DNA of 64,000 bases from Aquipuribacter sp051216895 (GCF_051216895.1 NZ_JBPKAO010000003.1:124001-188000), one strand, 5' to 3'; numbered from the stretch's first letter, positions 16,846 to 27,101 are shown. The notes: generated by a model not told the origin, from the sequence alone. Made by a program: numbers and translations.

Positions 16846-17999
16846 GCAGCCTGCTGCTGCACGGCATCGCGGAGCTGGTGACCAACGACCCCGCCGTCGG
16901 CGACGGGTCCCCGCTGGGCCTGGTCCACGACGCCGGCCTCGTCGTGCAGGACGGCACGGTCGCCTGGGTCGGTCCGGCGGCCTCGGCCCCGGCGTGCGAC
17001 CGGTCCCGGGACCTGGCCGGTCGCGCGGTCGTGCCCGGCTTCGTCGACCCCCACACCCACCTGGTCCACGCCGGCGACCGGGCCGCGGAGTTCGCCGCAC
17101 GCTCCGCCGGGCAGCGCTACGACGGCGGCGGCATCGCGAGCACGGTGGCCGCGACCGCCGCGGCCGGTGACGAGCAGCTCCGGCGGCTGCTGGCCCGACG
17201 AGTCGCGCAGGCCCGCGCCTCGGGCACCACGACGCTGGAGGTCAAGAGCGGCTACGGCCTGACGGTCCGCGAGGAGGTGCGTGCGCTGCGGCTGGCGGGC
17301 GAGGTGACGACCGAGACCACGTTCCTCGGTGCCCACGTCGTCCCGGTGGGCACCGACCGCAGCGACTACCTCGATCTGGTCACCGGGGACATGCTCACCG
17401 CCTGCGCCCCGCTGGCGCGCTGGGTCGACGTGTTCTGCGAGCCCGCCAGCCCGCACGCCTTCGACGCCGACGAGGCCCGGGCCGTCCTGCAGGCCGGGCG
17501 CGCGGCCGGGCTGGGGCTGCGTGTGCACGCCAACCAGCTCGCACCGGGCCCCGGCGTCGCCCTGGCCGTCGAGCTGGGCGCGGCGAGCGTCGACCACTGC
17601 ACGTTCCTCACCGACGACGACGTGAGCGCCCTGGCCGCCTCGACCACGGTGGCGACCCTGCTGCCGGGCGTGGAGTTCTCCACCCGGATGCCGTACCCGG
17701 ACGCCCGCCGCCTGCTCGACGCGGGGGTCCGCGTGGCCCTGGGCAGCGACTGCAACCCCGGCACCTGCAACACCAGCTCGATCCCGTTCGTCATCGCCCT
17801 CGCGGTGCGCGAGTGCGGCCTCACCCCGGCCGAGGCCGTCCACGCCGCCACGGCCGGCGCCGCGGCCTCCCTGCGACGCACCGACGTGGGTCACCTGGGC
17901 GTCGGGGCTCGCGCGGACGTCACCGTGGTCGACGGGCCCAGCCACGTGCACCTCGCCTACCGACCGGGCATGCCGACCGCCCGCGCCCTGGACCTGTGA
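16842..17999 (+). CDS. hutI: Imidazolonepropionase
   Basis: 385 aa. Hydrolyses 4-imidazolone-5-propionate to N-formimidoyl-L-glutamate. Marks are VPGFVDPHTHLVHAGDRAAEF (metal HxH and the family HAGDR motif), TTLEVKSGYGL, the HANQLAPGPGVALAVELGA histidine segment, and ALGSDCNPGTCNTSSIPF with the catalytic Asp. Length is usual (about 390-410). It is the last gene of the hut operon and converges on the flavodoxin gene. Confidence 0.95.
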   Translation: MSSLLLHGIAELVTNDPAVGDGSPLGLVHDAGLVVQDGTVAWVGPAASAPACDRSRDLAGRAVVPGFVDPHTHLVHAGDRAAEFAARSAGQRYDGGGIASTVAATAAAGDEQLRRLLARRVAQARASGTTTLEVKSGYGLTVREEVRALRLAGEVTTETTFLGAHVVPVGTDRSDYLDLVTGDMLTACAPLARWVDVFCEPASPHAFDADEARAVLQAGRAAGLGLRVHANQLAPGPGVALAVELGAASVDHCTFLTDDDVSALAASTTVATLLPGVEFSTRMPYPDARRLLDAGVRVALGSDCNPGTCNTSSIPFVIALAVRECGLTPAEAVHAATAGAAASLRRTDVGHLGVGARADVTVVDGPSHVHLAYRPGMPTARALDL

Positions 18000-18065
18000 C
18001 GGCCGTCGGGCCCGCCGGGCAGCAGCATCGGCGTGCCGGCCGGTGCCGGCCGGTGCAGGCCGGGG

Positions 18066-18587
18066 TCAGACCTGAGCGGCACCCACCCGCTGGGCGGCCT
18101 CGGCGACCTCGGCGCCCCAGGCCCGCGCCCGGTCGAGCTCACCGGTCGCCAGCGGACCCTGCATGCCCTCGACCGCGAACGACTCCGCGGGCGCCACCAT
18201 GCGGCAACCCAGGCTCTTGAGCCTCCGCTGGGCCCGCCGGCCCGCGTGGCCCGGGAGGTCGGGCTTGCTGACGTGCGTGTCGAACGCCACCGCCATCAGC
18301 GAGCAGGTGGACGCGTCGGCCAGCCACTCCCGCACGCCTCGACCGCTGGAGATGCCCGGGTGCCCGACCTGCTCCGCGGCGGAGTCGCGCGTGCGCTGCC
18401 GGCTCAGCCCGAAGGCGTGGGTGGGGGCCCCCACCACCAGCAGGTCGACCTCGGCGCGCCCGGGATCCGGCGCCTGCCCCACCTCGACCACCGTCGCGGG
18501 CATCCGCGACCAGATGCCCTCGGCCACGGCCCGCGCCACCTCCTCGGTGTTGCCGAACATCGACTCGAACACCACCAGCGCCGTCAT
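18066..18587 (-). CDS. Flavodoxin-like protein
   Basis: 173 aa from the ATG at 18587, placed about 9 bp after a GGAGAGGG ribosome-binding site; an ATG three codons earlier is too close to it. The N-terminus (ALVVFESMFGNTEEVARAVAEG) is the flavodoxin strand-loop-helix that holds the FMN phosphate, and DLLVVGAPTHAFGLS is the second FMN loop. It is probably an electron carrier or stress protein; the partner is unknown. It converges with hutI. Confidence 0.85.
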   Translation of the reverse strand: MTALVVFESMFGNTEEVARAVAEGIWSRMPATVVEVGQAPDPGRAEVDLLVVGAPTHAFGLSRQRTRDSAAEQVGHPGISSGRGVREWLADASTCSLMAVAFDTHVSKPDLPGHAGRRAQRRLKSLGCRMVAPAESFAVEGMQGPLATGELDRARAWGAEVAEAAQRVGAAQV

Positions 18588-18787
18588 CGCGACCATCCCT
18601 CTCCACTCCCGGCAGGGGCGCGGACCGTCCCGCCAGGACCATCCTCCGACGGTCGCGCCGCCCCCACCAGGGACCTGGGTCCCGGTCGCGGCGCCGGGTC
18701 TCGCCGCCCGGGCGCCCGGCCGCCCACCGGCCCCGGTGCGCCACGCTTGCACCCCGACCCACCGCCCGCCCTGGTGAGGAGACACCG

Positions 18788-19825
18788 ATGACCGCGCTGC
18801 AGGACCACCCCCGCCACCCGCTCACGTTCGGCCCCAGCCCGGTCCACCGCCTCGACCGGTTGTCCGCGCACCTGGGCGGGCCGACGATCTGGGCCAAGCG
18901 GGAGGACTGCAACGGGGGGCTCGCCTACGGCGGCAACAAGACCCGCAAGCTGGAGTACATCGTGCCCGACGTGCTCGCCTCCGGGGCCGACACGCTGGTC
19001 AGCATCGGCGGGTTCCAGTCCAACCACACCCGGCAGGTCGCCGCCGTCGCCGCGCACCTGGGCCTGAAGGCCGTGCTGGTGCAGGAGCGCTGGGTGGACT
19101 GGCCGGACTCCGTCAACGACCGGGTCGGCAACATCATGCTGTCGCGGATCATGGGCGCGGAGGTGCGGCTCGACCCGTCGGGCTTCGGCATCGGGATGAA
19201 GGACAGCTACTCCCAGGCGATGCAGGACGTGCGCGACCGCGGCGGGGTCCCCTACGGGATCCCGGCCGGCGCGTCGGAGCACCCGCTCGGCGGGCTCGGG
19301 TTCGCGCAGTGGGCCTACGAGGTGCAGCAGCAGGAGGCCGAGCTCGGCGTGTTCTTCGACACGGTCGTCGTGTGCTCGGTGACCGGGTCCACCCACGCCG
19401 GCATGATCGCCGGGTTCGCCGGGCAGGACCGGCCGCGCCGGGTCATCGGCATCGACGCCTCCGCAAAGGTCGACGCCACCCGCGAGCAGGTGGCGCGCAT
19501 CGCCCGGCACACCGCGGACCTCATCGACCTGGGCCGCGACCTGCGCGACGACGAGATCACGGTCCTCGAGGGCTGGGCGGGCGACCTCTACGGCATCCCC
19601 GTCCAGTCCACGCTGGACGCCATCCGGTTGCTCGGCCGCCTCGAGGGCGTGATCGTCGACCCCGTGTACGAGGGCAAGTCGATGGCCGGGCTGATCGACC
19701 TGGTCCGCGACGGTCGGATCGGGCCCGGCTCGAACGTGCTCTACGCCCACCTGGGCGGGCAGCCGGCGCTCAACGCCTACAGCGCGCTGTTCACCGGGTC
19801 GGAGGGTGACCCGACAGGCCTGTAG
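18788..19825 (+). CDS. acdS: 1-aminocyclopropane-1-carboxylate deaminase
   Basis: 345 aa. PLP enzyme that breaks ACC, the plant ethylene precursor, into 2-oxobutyrate and ammonia. KREDCNGGLAYGGNKTRKLEY carries the PLP lysine, IGGFQSNHTRQVAA is the substrate serine loop, and VCSVTGSTHAGM is the phosphate region. DPVYEGKSMAGLIDL keeps the Tyr-Glu pair that separates true ACC deaminases from D-cysteine desulfhydrases. A GAGGAG site precedes the ATG. No LRP-type acdR neighbour is present. The enzyme suggests life near plants. Confidence 0.9.
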   Translation: MTALQDHPRHPLTFGPSPVHRLDRLSAHLGGPTIWAKREDCNGGLAYGGNKTRKLEYIVPDVLASGADTLVSIGGFQSNHTRQVAAVAAHLGLKAVLVQERWVDWPDSVNDRVGNIMLSRIMGAEVRLDPSGFGIGMKDSYSQAMQDVRDRGGVPYGIPAGASEHPLGGLGFAQWAYEVQQQEAELGVFFDTVVVCSVTGSTHAGMIAGFAGQDRPRRVIGIDASAKVDATREQVARIARHTADLIDLGRDLRDDEITVLEGWAGDLYGIPVQSTLDAIRLLGRLEGVIVDPVYEGKSMAGLIDLVRDGRIGPGSNVLYAHLGGQPALNAYSALFTGSEGDPTGL

Positions 19826-19834
19826 GCCGGGCCG

Positions 19835-19855
19835 AACCTACGGAACCGTTGGTTA
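19835..19855. promoter_or_regulatory. Candidate operator upstream of the fatty-acid-CoA ligase
   Basis: The segment AACCTACGGAACCGTTGGTTA is an imperfect palindrome (CCTA/TAGG ends with the next base, CGG/GTTGG inside) 10 bp before the ligase ATG. It resembles TetR-family operators of lipid genes in general form only. Confidence 0.3.
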
Positions 19856-19865
19856 GGGTCGGGGC

Positions 19866-21563
19866 ATGACAGCGACCGAGGAACTGCCCTGGCTGAGCAG
19901 CTACGCCGAGGGCGTACCCACCCAGGTGGACGTGCCCGACGGGTCGCTGGTCGACCTGGTGTCCCGGGCCGCGGAGCGCTTCGGACCCTCGGTGGCCCTG
20001 GACTTCTACGGCGCCACGACCACGTACGCCGACCTGGACGCCCAGGTGGCGCGGGCCGCGTCGGCCCTGGCCGGTCTGGGGGTCGAGGCCGGCGACCGGG
20101 TCGGGATCGTGCTGCCCAACTGCCCGCAGCACGTGGTCGCGTTCTACGCCGTGCTCCGCCTGGGCGCGGTCGTGGTCGAGCACAACCCGCTGTACACGGA
20201 GGCCGAGCTGCAGGTCCAGCTGGCCGACCACGGCGCCCGCGTCGTCATCGCCTGGGACAAGGCGGCCCCGGCGGTCCTGGCCTCGCAGCCCCGCACCGCC
20301 GTCGAGACGGTCGTGTCGGTCGACCTGACGACGGCGCTGCCACGTCTGAAGCGGCTGGCCCTGCGGCTGCCGCTGGCCAAGGCGCGGGCCACCCGGGCGG
20401 CCATGACCGCGCCGGCCCCGGCCACCCTCGGCTGGGACCGGCTGGTCGGCGCCGCACGCCCGCTGCCGGCGACGCACCCGCGCCCCGCCGGCGACGACGT
20501 CGCCCTGCTGCAGTACACCGGCGGGACCACCGGGACGCCCAAGGGCGCCGTCCTCACGCACCGCAACCTGCTGGCCAACGCCACGCAGGGACGCGCGTGG
20601 GTGCCCGGCCTGCGGGACGGCGAGGAGACCATCTACGCCGTCCTGCCGCTGTTCCACGCCTACGGCCTGACGCTGTGCCTGACGTTCGCGGTGTCCATCG
20701 GGGCGACGCTGGTGCTGTTCCCCCGCTTCGACGTGGACCAGGTCCTCGAGGCGGTCGGGCGCCGGGCCCCCACCTTCCTGCCCGCCGTGCCGCCGATCTA
20801 CGCCGCCCTGGCCACCAAGGCCCGCGACCGCGGCGTCGACCTGACGTCCATCCGGTACGGGATCTCCGGCGCGATGGCGCTGCCGCCGTCGGTGGTGGCC
20901 ACCTGGGAGCAGGTCAGCGGCGGGCTGCTGGTCGAGGGCTACGGCATGACCGAGACGTCACCCATCACCCTCGGCAACCCCGTGTCCGGCGCCCGTCGCC
21001 CGGGGACCGTGGGCGTGCCGTTCCCCTCGACGGAGATCCGGGTCGTCGACCCCGAGGACCCGACCGCGGACCGCGAGCAGGGCCAGGCCGGCGAGCTGCT
21101 GGTCCGCGGCCCGCAGGTGTTCTCCGGCTACTGGGGACGGCCGGAGGAGACCGCGGCCGTGCTCATGCCCGACGGCTGGCTGCGCACCGGCGACGTCGTG
21201 GTGATGGCCGAGGACGGCTTCGTCACGGTGGTCGACCGGCTCAAGGAGCTCATCATCACCGGCGGGTTCAACGTCTACCCGTCCGAGGTCGAGGACGCGC
21301 TGCGACAGCTGCCCGGGGTGGCCGACGCGGCCGTGGTGGGGATGCCCACCGAGGACGGCGGCGAGCAGGTCGTCGCCGCGGTCGTCCCCGAGGACGGTGC
21401 CGTCGTCGACCCGGCCGCGCTCCGCACGGCCGTCCGCGAGCACCTGGCCGGCTACAAGGTGCCTCGCAGGATCGAGCTGGTCGACGAGCTGCCTCGCTCG
21501 ATCATCGGCAAGGTGCTGCGCCGTCAGGTGCGCGAGCAGCTGCTCAACCCCTCAGCAGGCTGA
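19866..21563 (+). CDS. Long-chain fatty-acid-CoA ligase
   Basis: 565 aa, ANL superfamily. Activates a fatty acid with ATP to an acyl-adenylate and transfers it to CoA. The P-loop YTGGTTGTPKGAVLTHRNL is at about residue 218, GYGMTETSPITLGNP in the middle, GWLRTGDVVVMAEDGF and LIITGGFNVYPSEVED at the hinge, and the catalytic lysine in RSIIGKVLRRQ near the C-terminus. All key motifs are intact. Long- or medium-chain specificity cannot be told. It ends 20 bp inside the convergent YjbQ gene. Confidence 0.92.
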   Translation: MTATEELPWLSSYAEGVPTQVDVPDGSLVDLVSRAAERFGPSVALDFYGATTTYADLDAQVARAASALAGLGVEAGDRVGIVLPNCPQHVVAFYAVLRLGAVVVEHNPLYTEAELQVQLADHGARVVIAWDKAAPAVLASQPRTAVETVVSVDLTTALPRLKRLALRLPLAKARATRAAMTAPAPATLGWDRLVGAARPLPATHPRPAGDDVALLQYTGGTTGTPKGAVLTHRNLLANATQGRAWVPGLRDGEETIYAVLPLFHAYGLTLCLTFAVSIGATLVLFPRFDVDQVLEAVGRRAPTFLPAVPPIYAALATKARDRGVDLTSIRYGISGAMALPPSVVATWEQVSGGLLVEGYGMTETSPITLGNPVSGARRPGTVGVPFPSTEIRVVDPEDPTADREQGQAGELLVRGPQVFSGYWGRPEETAAVLMPDGWLRTGDVVVMAEDGFVTVVDRLKELIITGGFNVYPSEVEDALRQLPGVADAAVVGMPTEDGGEQVVAAVVPEDGAVVDPAALRTAVREHLAGYKVPRRIELVDELPRSIIGKVLRRQVREQLLNPSAG

Positions 21564-21945
21564 GCCGCACCCGCCGCTGCGGGTTGTCGCCGTTGGTGTC
21601 CACCAGGACCACCGACTGCCACACGCCCAGCTGCATCCGCCCGTCGAGGACCGGGATGGTGACCGACGGCGCGACGAACGCCGGCAGCACGTGGTCGCGG
21701 CCGTGCCCGGGCGAGCCGTGCCGGTGCCGCCAGCGGTCGTCCGCCGGCAGGATCGTCTCCAGCGCCGTGACCAGGTCGTCGTCGCTGCCGGCCCCGGTCT
21801 CGATCAGCGCGACCCCGGCCGTGGCGTGCGGGACGAACACGTTGAGCAGGCCGTCACCGGTGCCGGTGCAGAACTGCGCCACGCGGTCGGTGAGGTCGGT
21901 GACGACACGGGTCCCGGTCCGGACGGTGATCTCGGTGGACAGCAC
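21544..21945 (-). CDS. YjbQ family protein (UPF0047)
   Basis: 133 aa, full length for the family. Conserved pieces are FVPHATAGVALIE, DRWRHRHGSPGHGRDHVLPAF and LGVWQSVVLVD, which hold the conserved histidines. Some members show weak thiamine-phosphate synthase activity, but the true role is unknown. Its 3' end overlaps the 3' end of the ligase gene by 20 bp (convergent), and it is divergent from the GAF-EAL gene. Confidence 0.88.
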   Translation of the reverse strand: MLSTEITVRTGTRVVTDLTDRVAQFCTGTGDGLLNVFVPHATAGVALIETGAGSDDDLVTALETILPADDRWRHRHGSPGHGRDHVLPAFVAPSVTIPVLDGRMQLGVWQSVVLVDTNGDNPQRRVRLSLLRG

Positions 21946-22000
21946 CGCCTCACGCTAGCGCCGCCTCAGGTGCGTGCGCCCACCTGCCGATGATCGACCA

Positions 22001-23251
22001 ATGGGCCGGAACCGGAGTGCCGCGGACGAGCAGATCGCCGACCTGCTGCGCACCGCCAAGGAGTCGCTGCACCTGTCGGTAGCGTTCCTGTCCCGCCTGG
22101 ACGGCACCACGCAGCACCTGGAGGTCGTCGAGTCCTCGGTGCCGCTGCTGTTCCCCGAGGGGGCGACGCAACGGCAGTCGAGCAGCCTGTGCCAGGCGGT
22201 CCTGGACGGCGACCTGCCGGCGGTGATCCCCGACCTGCGGGCGCACCCGAACGCCATGAAGCTGCCCGCGGCCCGGTTCCCCCGCATCCGCAGCTACGTG
22301 TCCGTCCCCGTGGTGATGAGCGACGGCACGCTGTACGGCACCTTCTGCGCCGCCGGGCTGACCACCGACAAGGGCTTGGCCGACCGGGACAAGGGCCTGA
22401 TGGACGTGCTGGCCCGCGCCGCCGCCGTGGTCATCGAGCCCGAGGTCCGTGAGAACGCGCGCCGGGACGAGATCGACGAGCGCCTCGACCCCCTCGAACG
22501 GGCGGGCGGGCCCCGGGTGCTGCTGCAGCCCATCGTCGACGTCGTCACCGGACGCCGCGTCGGGGCCGAGGCGCTCAGCCGGTTCCCGCAGGAGTGGGCC
22601 AAGGCCCCTGACGTGGTCTTCGCGGAGGCGCACAGCGTGGGCCGGGGCGACCGGCTGGAGCTGATGGCGCTGCAGCGGGCGGCGGGTCTGCTGGACCGGG
22701 TCGACGGGTACGTGTCGATGAACGTGTCCCCGGCGACGCTGCTGCACCCGGACACCGCCCGGTTCCTCGCCGCGCTCCCCCTGCCCCGCATCCTGCTGGA
22801 GCTGTCCGAGCACGACCAGGTCGAGGACTACGACACCCTGCGGGCCGCCCTCGCCCCGCTGCGCGCCGGCGGCATGCGGCTGGCCATCGACGACGTCGGG
22901 GCCGGGTTCTCCTCGCTGCGCCACATCGTCGTCACCGAGCCCGACGTCATCAAGCTGGACCGCAGCATCGTCGACGGCCTGGCCGGTGACCGGGTACTGC
23001 ACAGCCTGGTCCGCTCCCTCGTCGACTTCGCCGCCGGCCTCGGTGCCCTCGTGGTCGCGGAGGGCGTGGAGACCGCCGAGGACGCCCGCGCCCTGCACGA
23101 CCTGCGCGTCGGCTACGGCCAGGGTTGGTTCTGGGGCCGGGCGGTGCCCGCGGACCTGCTGGAGGACCAGTTCCCCACCGTCATGCCGCGCGCCGACCTG
23201 ATCCCCGCCCAGCCCGGGCCGGTCGACACGGTCACGCCCGTCCAGGCGTAG
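22001..23251 (+). CDS. GAF-EAL cyclic-di-GMP phosphodiesterase
   Basis: 416 aa from ATG 22001. A GAF-type sensor covers residues about 10-145 and an EAL domain about 165-395. All catalytic marks are present: EALSRF (EAL), MNVSP, LELSEH, DDVGAGFSS, IKLDRS, VVAEGVET and YGQGWFWGRA. It should therefore hydrolyse c-di-GMP under control of a signal read by the GAF domain. No GGDEF domain is present. The ligand is unknown. Confidence 0.9.
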   Translation: MGRNRSAADEQIADLLRTAKESLHLSVAFLSRLDGTTQHLEVVESSVPLLFPEGATQRQSSSLCQAVLDGDLPAVIPDLRAHPNAMKLPAARFPRIRSYVSVPVVMSDGTLYGTFCAAGLTTDKGLADRDKGLMDVLARAAAVVIEPEVRENARRDEIDERLDPLERAGGPRVLLQPIVDVVTGRRVGAEALSRFPQEWAKAPDVVFAEAHSVGRGDRLELMALQRAAGLLDRVDGYVSMNVSPATLLHPDTARFLAALPLPRILLELSEHDQVEDYDTLRAALAPLRAGGMRLAIDDVGAGFSSLRHIVVTEPDVIKLDRSIVDGLAGDRVLHSLVRSLVDFAAGLGALVVAEGVETAEDARALHDLRVGYGQGWFWGRAVPADLLEDQFPTVMPRADLIPAQPGPVDTVTPVQA

Positions 23252-23741
23252 GCCCGACCGCGACGCGGCTCGGGTCCGACCCTCGGACATACCGGACGAC
23301 GCGACGCCACACGACCGTGCAGCCCCGCGTGGCGGTGCCGTTCGACGCCCCGTTGCGGGAACGGTCACCGGACGGGTCTGCTGGGACAGGGGCCTGAGCG
23401 GGACGGCGTGCCGTGGCTGTCACCCGCGTATTCGCGGTAGGGGGTCGGGATCCGGAACAGTGCTGGCCCCGAGGGGGCGGTACGTCGCGGAGGAACGCCC
23501 CTCGTATTCGCGACGTCGGCCCCGCCGCGAGTCCTTGCCCTCCCATCAAGTCCGCCTCGGTCATCTTCGTGTCTGCTTGGGCCTCGTGGCCGATTGACTC
23601 CGGTTTGTCAGGAATTGCAGCCTGACTTCGGGCAAGTTTGGGCTGGAGGGGTGCGTCGGTCATGGTGTGTCTGTACGGTCGGTGACAAGCGCTCGGGGGG
23701 CCGGTAGTAGTCGGCTCAGCGTGATATCTCTGGGGTCTTGG
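23252..23741. other. Intergenic region at the start of the accessory DNA
   Basis: 490 bp without a convincing gene. It contains a perfect palindrome CCGCGTATTCGCGG at 23424-23437 and a related TCGTATTCGCGA near 23502-23513. Base composition falls from here on. No tRNA or recognisable attachment site is seen. Confidence 0.4.
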
Positions 23742-26700
23742 ATGTCGCTGTCGACTGCCAAAATTCATGTCAATTTGCATGCGTGGAACCGCGCGGGGGC
23801 GGTGCTCGTCGCGGCTGCGGTGACCGCCACCCTGGGGCTGGCCGGGGGGCCCGCGGCGGCCGCGGCGACACCCGCAGATCCGGGGTCGTTCGAGGTCGAC
23901 GAGGCCGAGGTGTGGTCGCCGTCGGCGGTAAACACGACGGCCTCGGGTGAGCTGCCCGAGGGCGAGTGGGCGCCGCCGGTGCCGGCCGAGGATGAGGTCG
24001 GCCTGAACGAGCGCCAAATGTCTCGTTCGATGGCGGTGGACGACCCGTTCCCGGGCTCTGGTGCTGGCGGTGAGTCGCTGGGTCTCCAGCCGTTCTACGC
24101 GACGGAGACGTTTGATCTGACGGACCGGGTGTCGGCCACCGTGAACCTGGCGACAGGAAACCTGGTGCTTCGCAGCACCGACGTGCAGCTCAACGCACCG
24201 GGTCTGACGCTGCGTCTGGACACGTTCCACAACTCCCTCGCCGACGGCGACGGAGCGCTGGGCCCGAACGTGCTGATGTCGACCGGCCACGACGTGGGCC
24301 TGGACGTCGCCACCGACACGGTCACGTTCTACGGTCCCTCCGGATTCACCGGGCAGTACGAGGCCGATGGTTCCGGCGGCTGGGAGATGCCGCCCGGCGT
24401 CAACGCGGACCTGGTCCAGAACAGCGACGACACCTGGACCCTGACCTACCGCAGCTCCGGGGAGGAGCTGACGTTCACCGAGGGCGGGTTCCTCATCGAG
24501 GACGTCGACCGCAACGGCGTCGGCCTGTCCCTGGCCTACAACGCCGACAACCAGGTCGAGTCCATCACCGATGGCGCCGGCCGGGTCACGACCCTCACCT
24601 ACGGAACCAGCGGCCGCGCCGACGGCAAGCTCGAGTTCGCCGAGGACCCCTACGGGCGGACCACGCAGTACGCCTACACCTTCGACGGCAAGCTCGCCGG
24701 GATCATCTACCCCAACGACGCCCGCCTGCGCCTGACCCCCAACGGCGACGGCCGCATCTCGCGGCTGCAGACCCCGCGCGGCGCGTTCATCGACTTCACC
24801 TACGACAGCACCGGCCGGGTCACCGAGGTCGAACGCTTCGTTGACGTCGCGACCACGACCGGGCAGGCGTCGGTCACCAGCTTCGCGTACCCCTCCGCGA
24901 CGGAGACCACCCAGACCAGCCCCATCGGCGGGACCACCACGTACACCTTCGACTCCCTGGGTCGGGCGACCAACGTGGAGGACCCGCTGGGCAACGAGCG
25001 GTCGCAGACCTGGACCCCGAACAGCGACATCGCCACCGCAACCGACGCCATGGGCACCGGCGGAGTCGGCGCCGGAGTCACCGAGTACACCTACGACGAG
25101 GTCAACAACCTCACCGCCGTCGCCGCCCCCACCGGCGCCGCGACCCAGGCCGCCTACGGTCAAGGCGACACCTGCGACACCACCGACACCGACCACCCCT
25201 ACCAGGCCAAGTGCCTCACGGACGACGCCGGCAACACCACCTCGCTGACCTACGACACCCCTGGCAACGTGACCTCGGTGGAGGACACCAGCGACGGCGG
25301 CGGGGCCGTCACCCGCTCCTTCACCTACCAGTCCGAGGGCACCGGTGGCACGCAGTGCGGTGGCAAGCCCGGCCAGACGTGCAGCAGCACCGACGGGCGC
25401 GGCAACACCACCAACTACACCTACAACAGCGTCGGTGACCTCATCAAGATCGAGCAGCCCAGCCCGCTCGGCGACACCACCATGACCTACGACAGCGCCT
25501 CCCGGCTCGCGGCGGTCACCGACGGCGAAGGCCAGACCACCAGCTACCAGTACGACGGCCTCGACCGGCTCACCCGCACTGAGTTCGACAACACCTCGCA
25601 GCGGCAGAACGCCTACGACCCCGACGGCAACCTGTACCGCTCCACCGACTCCGCCCACGGCAGCGACGACTACACCTACGACGCCCTCGGCCGCGAGACC
25701 TCCCGCGACCTCTCCGGCATGAGCAGCCCCTACACAACCGGCTACGACCTCGCCGGCAACGTCACCTCGGTCACCGACCCCCAGGGTCACCTCACCTACA
25801 CCTACAACGACGCCAACCAGCTGACGAGGATGACCGAGCCCGGCCCCATCCACACCGACTTCACCTACGACGCCAACGGCGCCGAGACCGCGCGCACCTT
25901 CCCCAACGGCGTCACCCAAACCACCGACCGCGACGCCTCCGGCCGCGCCACCCGCATCACCGCCACGGACGCCGCCGACACCGTCCTGACCGACCTCAGC
26001 TACTCCTACACCGCCGTTGGCACCGGCAGCGCCGAGGAGCGCGACCGGTCCAAGGTTCAGACCCGCACCGACCACGACGGCCTCGCGGGCCTACCCGCCG
26101 GGGCGATCACCAGTTACGCCTACGACACCCTTAATCGCGTCACCGGTGTCGACGAGAACACGAGCACCGGCACCGACAACGCCGCATGGACGTACGCATA
26201 CGACGAGTCCGGCAACCGCACCAGCCAGACCCGCACCGGCAACACCGGCGCCACCGCCGGCACCACCACCTACGGCTACAACGCCGCCGACCAGCTCACC
26301 AGCCGCAACGGCTCCACCACCGGCTGGGCCTACAACGCCAACGGCGACCAGACCAGCAGCCCCGACTGGGGCACCACCGACGTCCGCGCCCGCAACGAGG
26401 TCTCCAGCATCACCAAGGGCGCCACAACCACCAACTTCAGCTACCTCGGCATCGGCAACACCACCCGCACCGCCGCCGGCGACCAGGCCTACACCAACGG
26501 CAGCCTCGGCATCACCGCCCAGACCGCCGGCGGCCAGACCGAAGCGTTCCGCCGCACGCCCGATGGCAGCCTCGTCTCCTACCGCCAGGCCACCGGCGCC
26601 CGCAGCTACTACCTCACCGACAACCTCGGCAGCGTCATCGCCCTCACCAACACCAGCGGCACCATCACCGCCGAGTACGCCTACGACCCCTACGGCAACC

Positions 26701-27101
26701 CCCGCGCCACCGGCACCAGCGCCAGCAGCAACCCACTCCGCTACACCGGCGGGTACCTCGACACCGCCACCGGGCTCTACAAGTTCGGCGCCCGCTACTA
26801 CGACCCGGAGACTGGTCGCTTCACCCAGCAGGACCCCTCCGGCCAAGAAGCCAACACCTACCTCTACGCCGCAGGTGACCCCTGCAACAACGTTGACCCG
26901 ACCGGACTCCGGTCCGACCCCACCGGAGCCGGAACTATCGCCTGCGGGAAGGGACTTGTGACAGGAGCCGTGGGCGGCTTTATCTCAGGTGCCGTCGTTG
27001 GTTCGATCACGGGCCCTGGAGCACTGGTCGTGGGGACCGCCACTGCCCTTGGTGGCGCACTGGGGGGTTGTGCCGTGGGCATTATTGGGGAGGCATGGTG
27101 A
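23742..27101 (+). CDS. Secreted RHS-repeat polymorphic toxin with a glycine-zipper C-terminus
   Basis: 1119 aa from ATG 23742, which opens a signal peptide (hydrophobic core AGAVLVAAAVTATLGLAG, then Ala-rich cleavage site). About 20 YD/RHS repeats (for example TYTFDSLGRATNVEDPLGN) fill residues 150-950. The RHS core ends with YDPYGNPRATG, LYKFGARYYDPETGRF and a DPTGL motif, after which the tip diverges. The tip is only about 55 residues, almost all Gly, Ala, Val and Ile with two cysteines, and looks able to insert into membranes. The next gene overlaps the stop and encodes a small two-helix membrane protein, as expected for an immunity protein. RHS shells normally enclose and deliver such toxins. 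Confidence 0.88.
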   Translation: MSLSTAKIHVNLHAWNRAGAVLVAAAVTATLGLAGGPAAAAATPADPGSFEVDEAEVWSPSAVNTTASGELPEGEWAPPVPAEDEVGLNERQMSRSMAVDDPFPGSGAGGESLGLQPFYATETFDLTDRVSATVNLATGNLVLRSTDVQLNAPGLTLRLDTFHNSLADGDGALGPNVLMSTGHDVGLDVATDTVTFYGPSGFTGQYEADGSGGWEMPPGVNADLVQNSDDTWTLTYRSSGEELTFTEGGFLIEDVDRNGVGLSLAYNADNQVESITDGAGRVTTLTYGTSGRADGKLEFAEDPYGRTTQYAYTFDGKLAGIIYPNDARLRLTPNGDGRISRLQTPRGAFIDFTYDSTGRVTEVERFVDVATTTGQASVTSFAYPSATETTQTSPIGGTTTYTFDSLGRATNVEDPLGNERSQTWTPNSDIATATDAMGTGGVGAGVTEYTYDEVNNLTAVAAPTGAATQAAYGQGDTCDTTDTDHPYQAKCLTDDAGNTTSLTYDTPGNVTSVEDTSDGGGAVTRSFTYQSEGTGGTQCGGKPGQTCSSTDGRGNTTNYTYNSVGDLIKIEQPSPLGDTTMTYDSASRLAAVTDGEGQTTSYQYDGLDRLTRTEFDNTSQRQNAYDPDGNLYRSTDSAHGSDDYTYDALGRETSRDLSGMSSPYTTGYDLAGNVTSVTDPQGHLTYTYNDANQLTRMTEPGPIHTDFTYDANGAETARTFPNGVTQTTDRDASGRATRITATDAADTVLTDLSYSYTAVGTGSAEERDRSKVQTRTDHDGLAGLPAGAITSYAYDTLNRVTGVDENTSTGTDNAAWTYAYDESGNRTSQTRTGNTGATAGTTTYGYNAADQLTSRNGSTTGWAYNANGDQTSSPDWGTTDVRARNEVSSITKGATTTNFSYLGIGNTTRTAAGDQAYTNGSLGITAQTAGGQTEAFRRTPDGSLVSYRQATGARSYYLTDNLGSVIALTNTSGTITAEYAYDPYGNPRATGTSASSNPLRYTGGYLDTATGLYKFGARYYDPETGRFTQQDPSGQEANTYLYAAGDPCNNVDPTGLRSDPTGAGTIACGKGLVTGAVGGFISGAVVGSITGPGALVVGTATALGGALGGCAVGIIGEAW

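Noticed and set aside
23232..26075. Long minus-strand Gly/Val-rich frame opposite the RHS gene
   Set aside because: Shadow of the RHS repeats; no start signals or domains.
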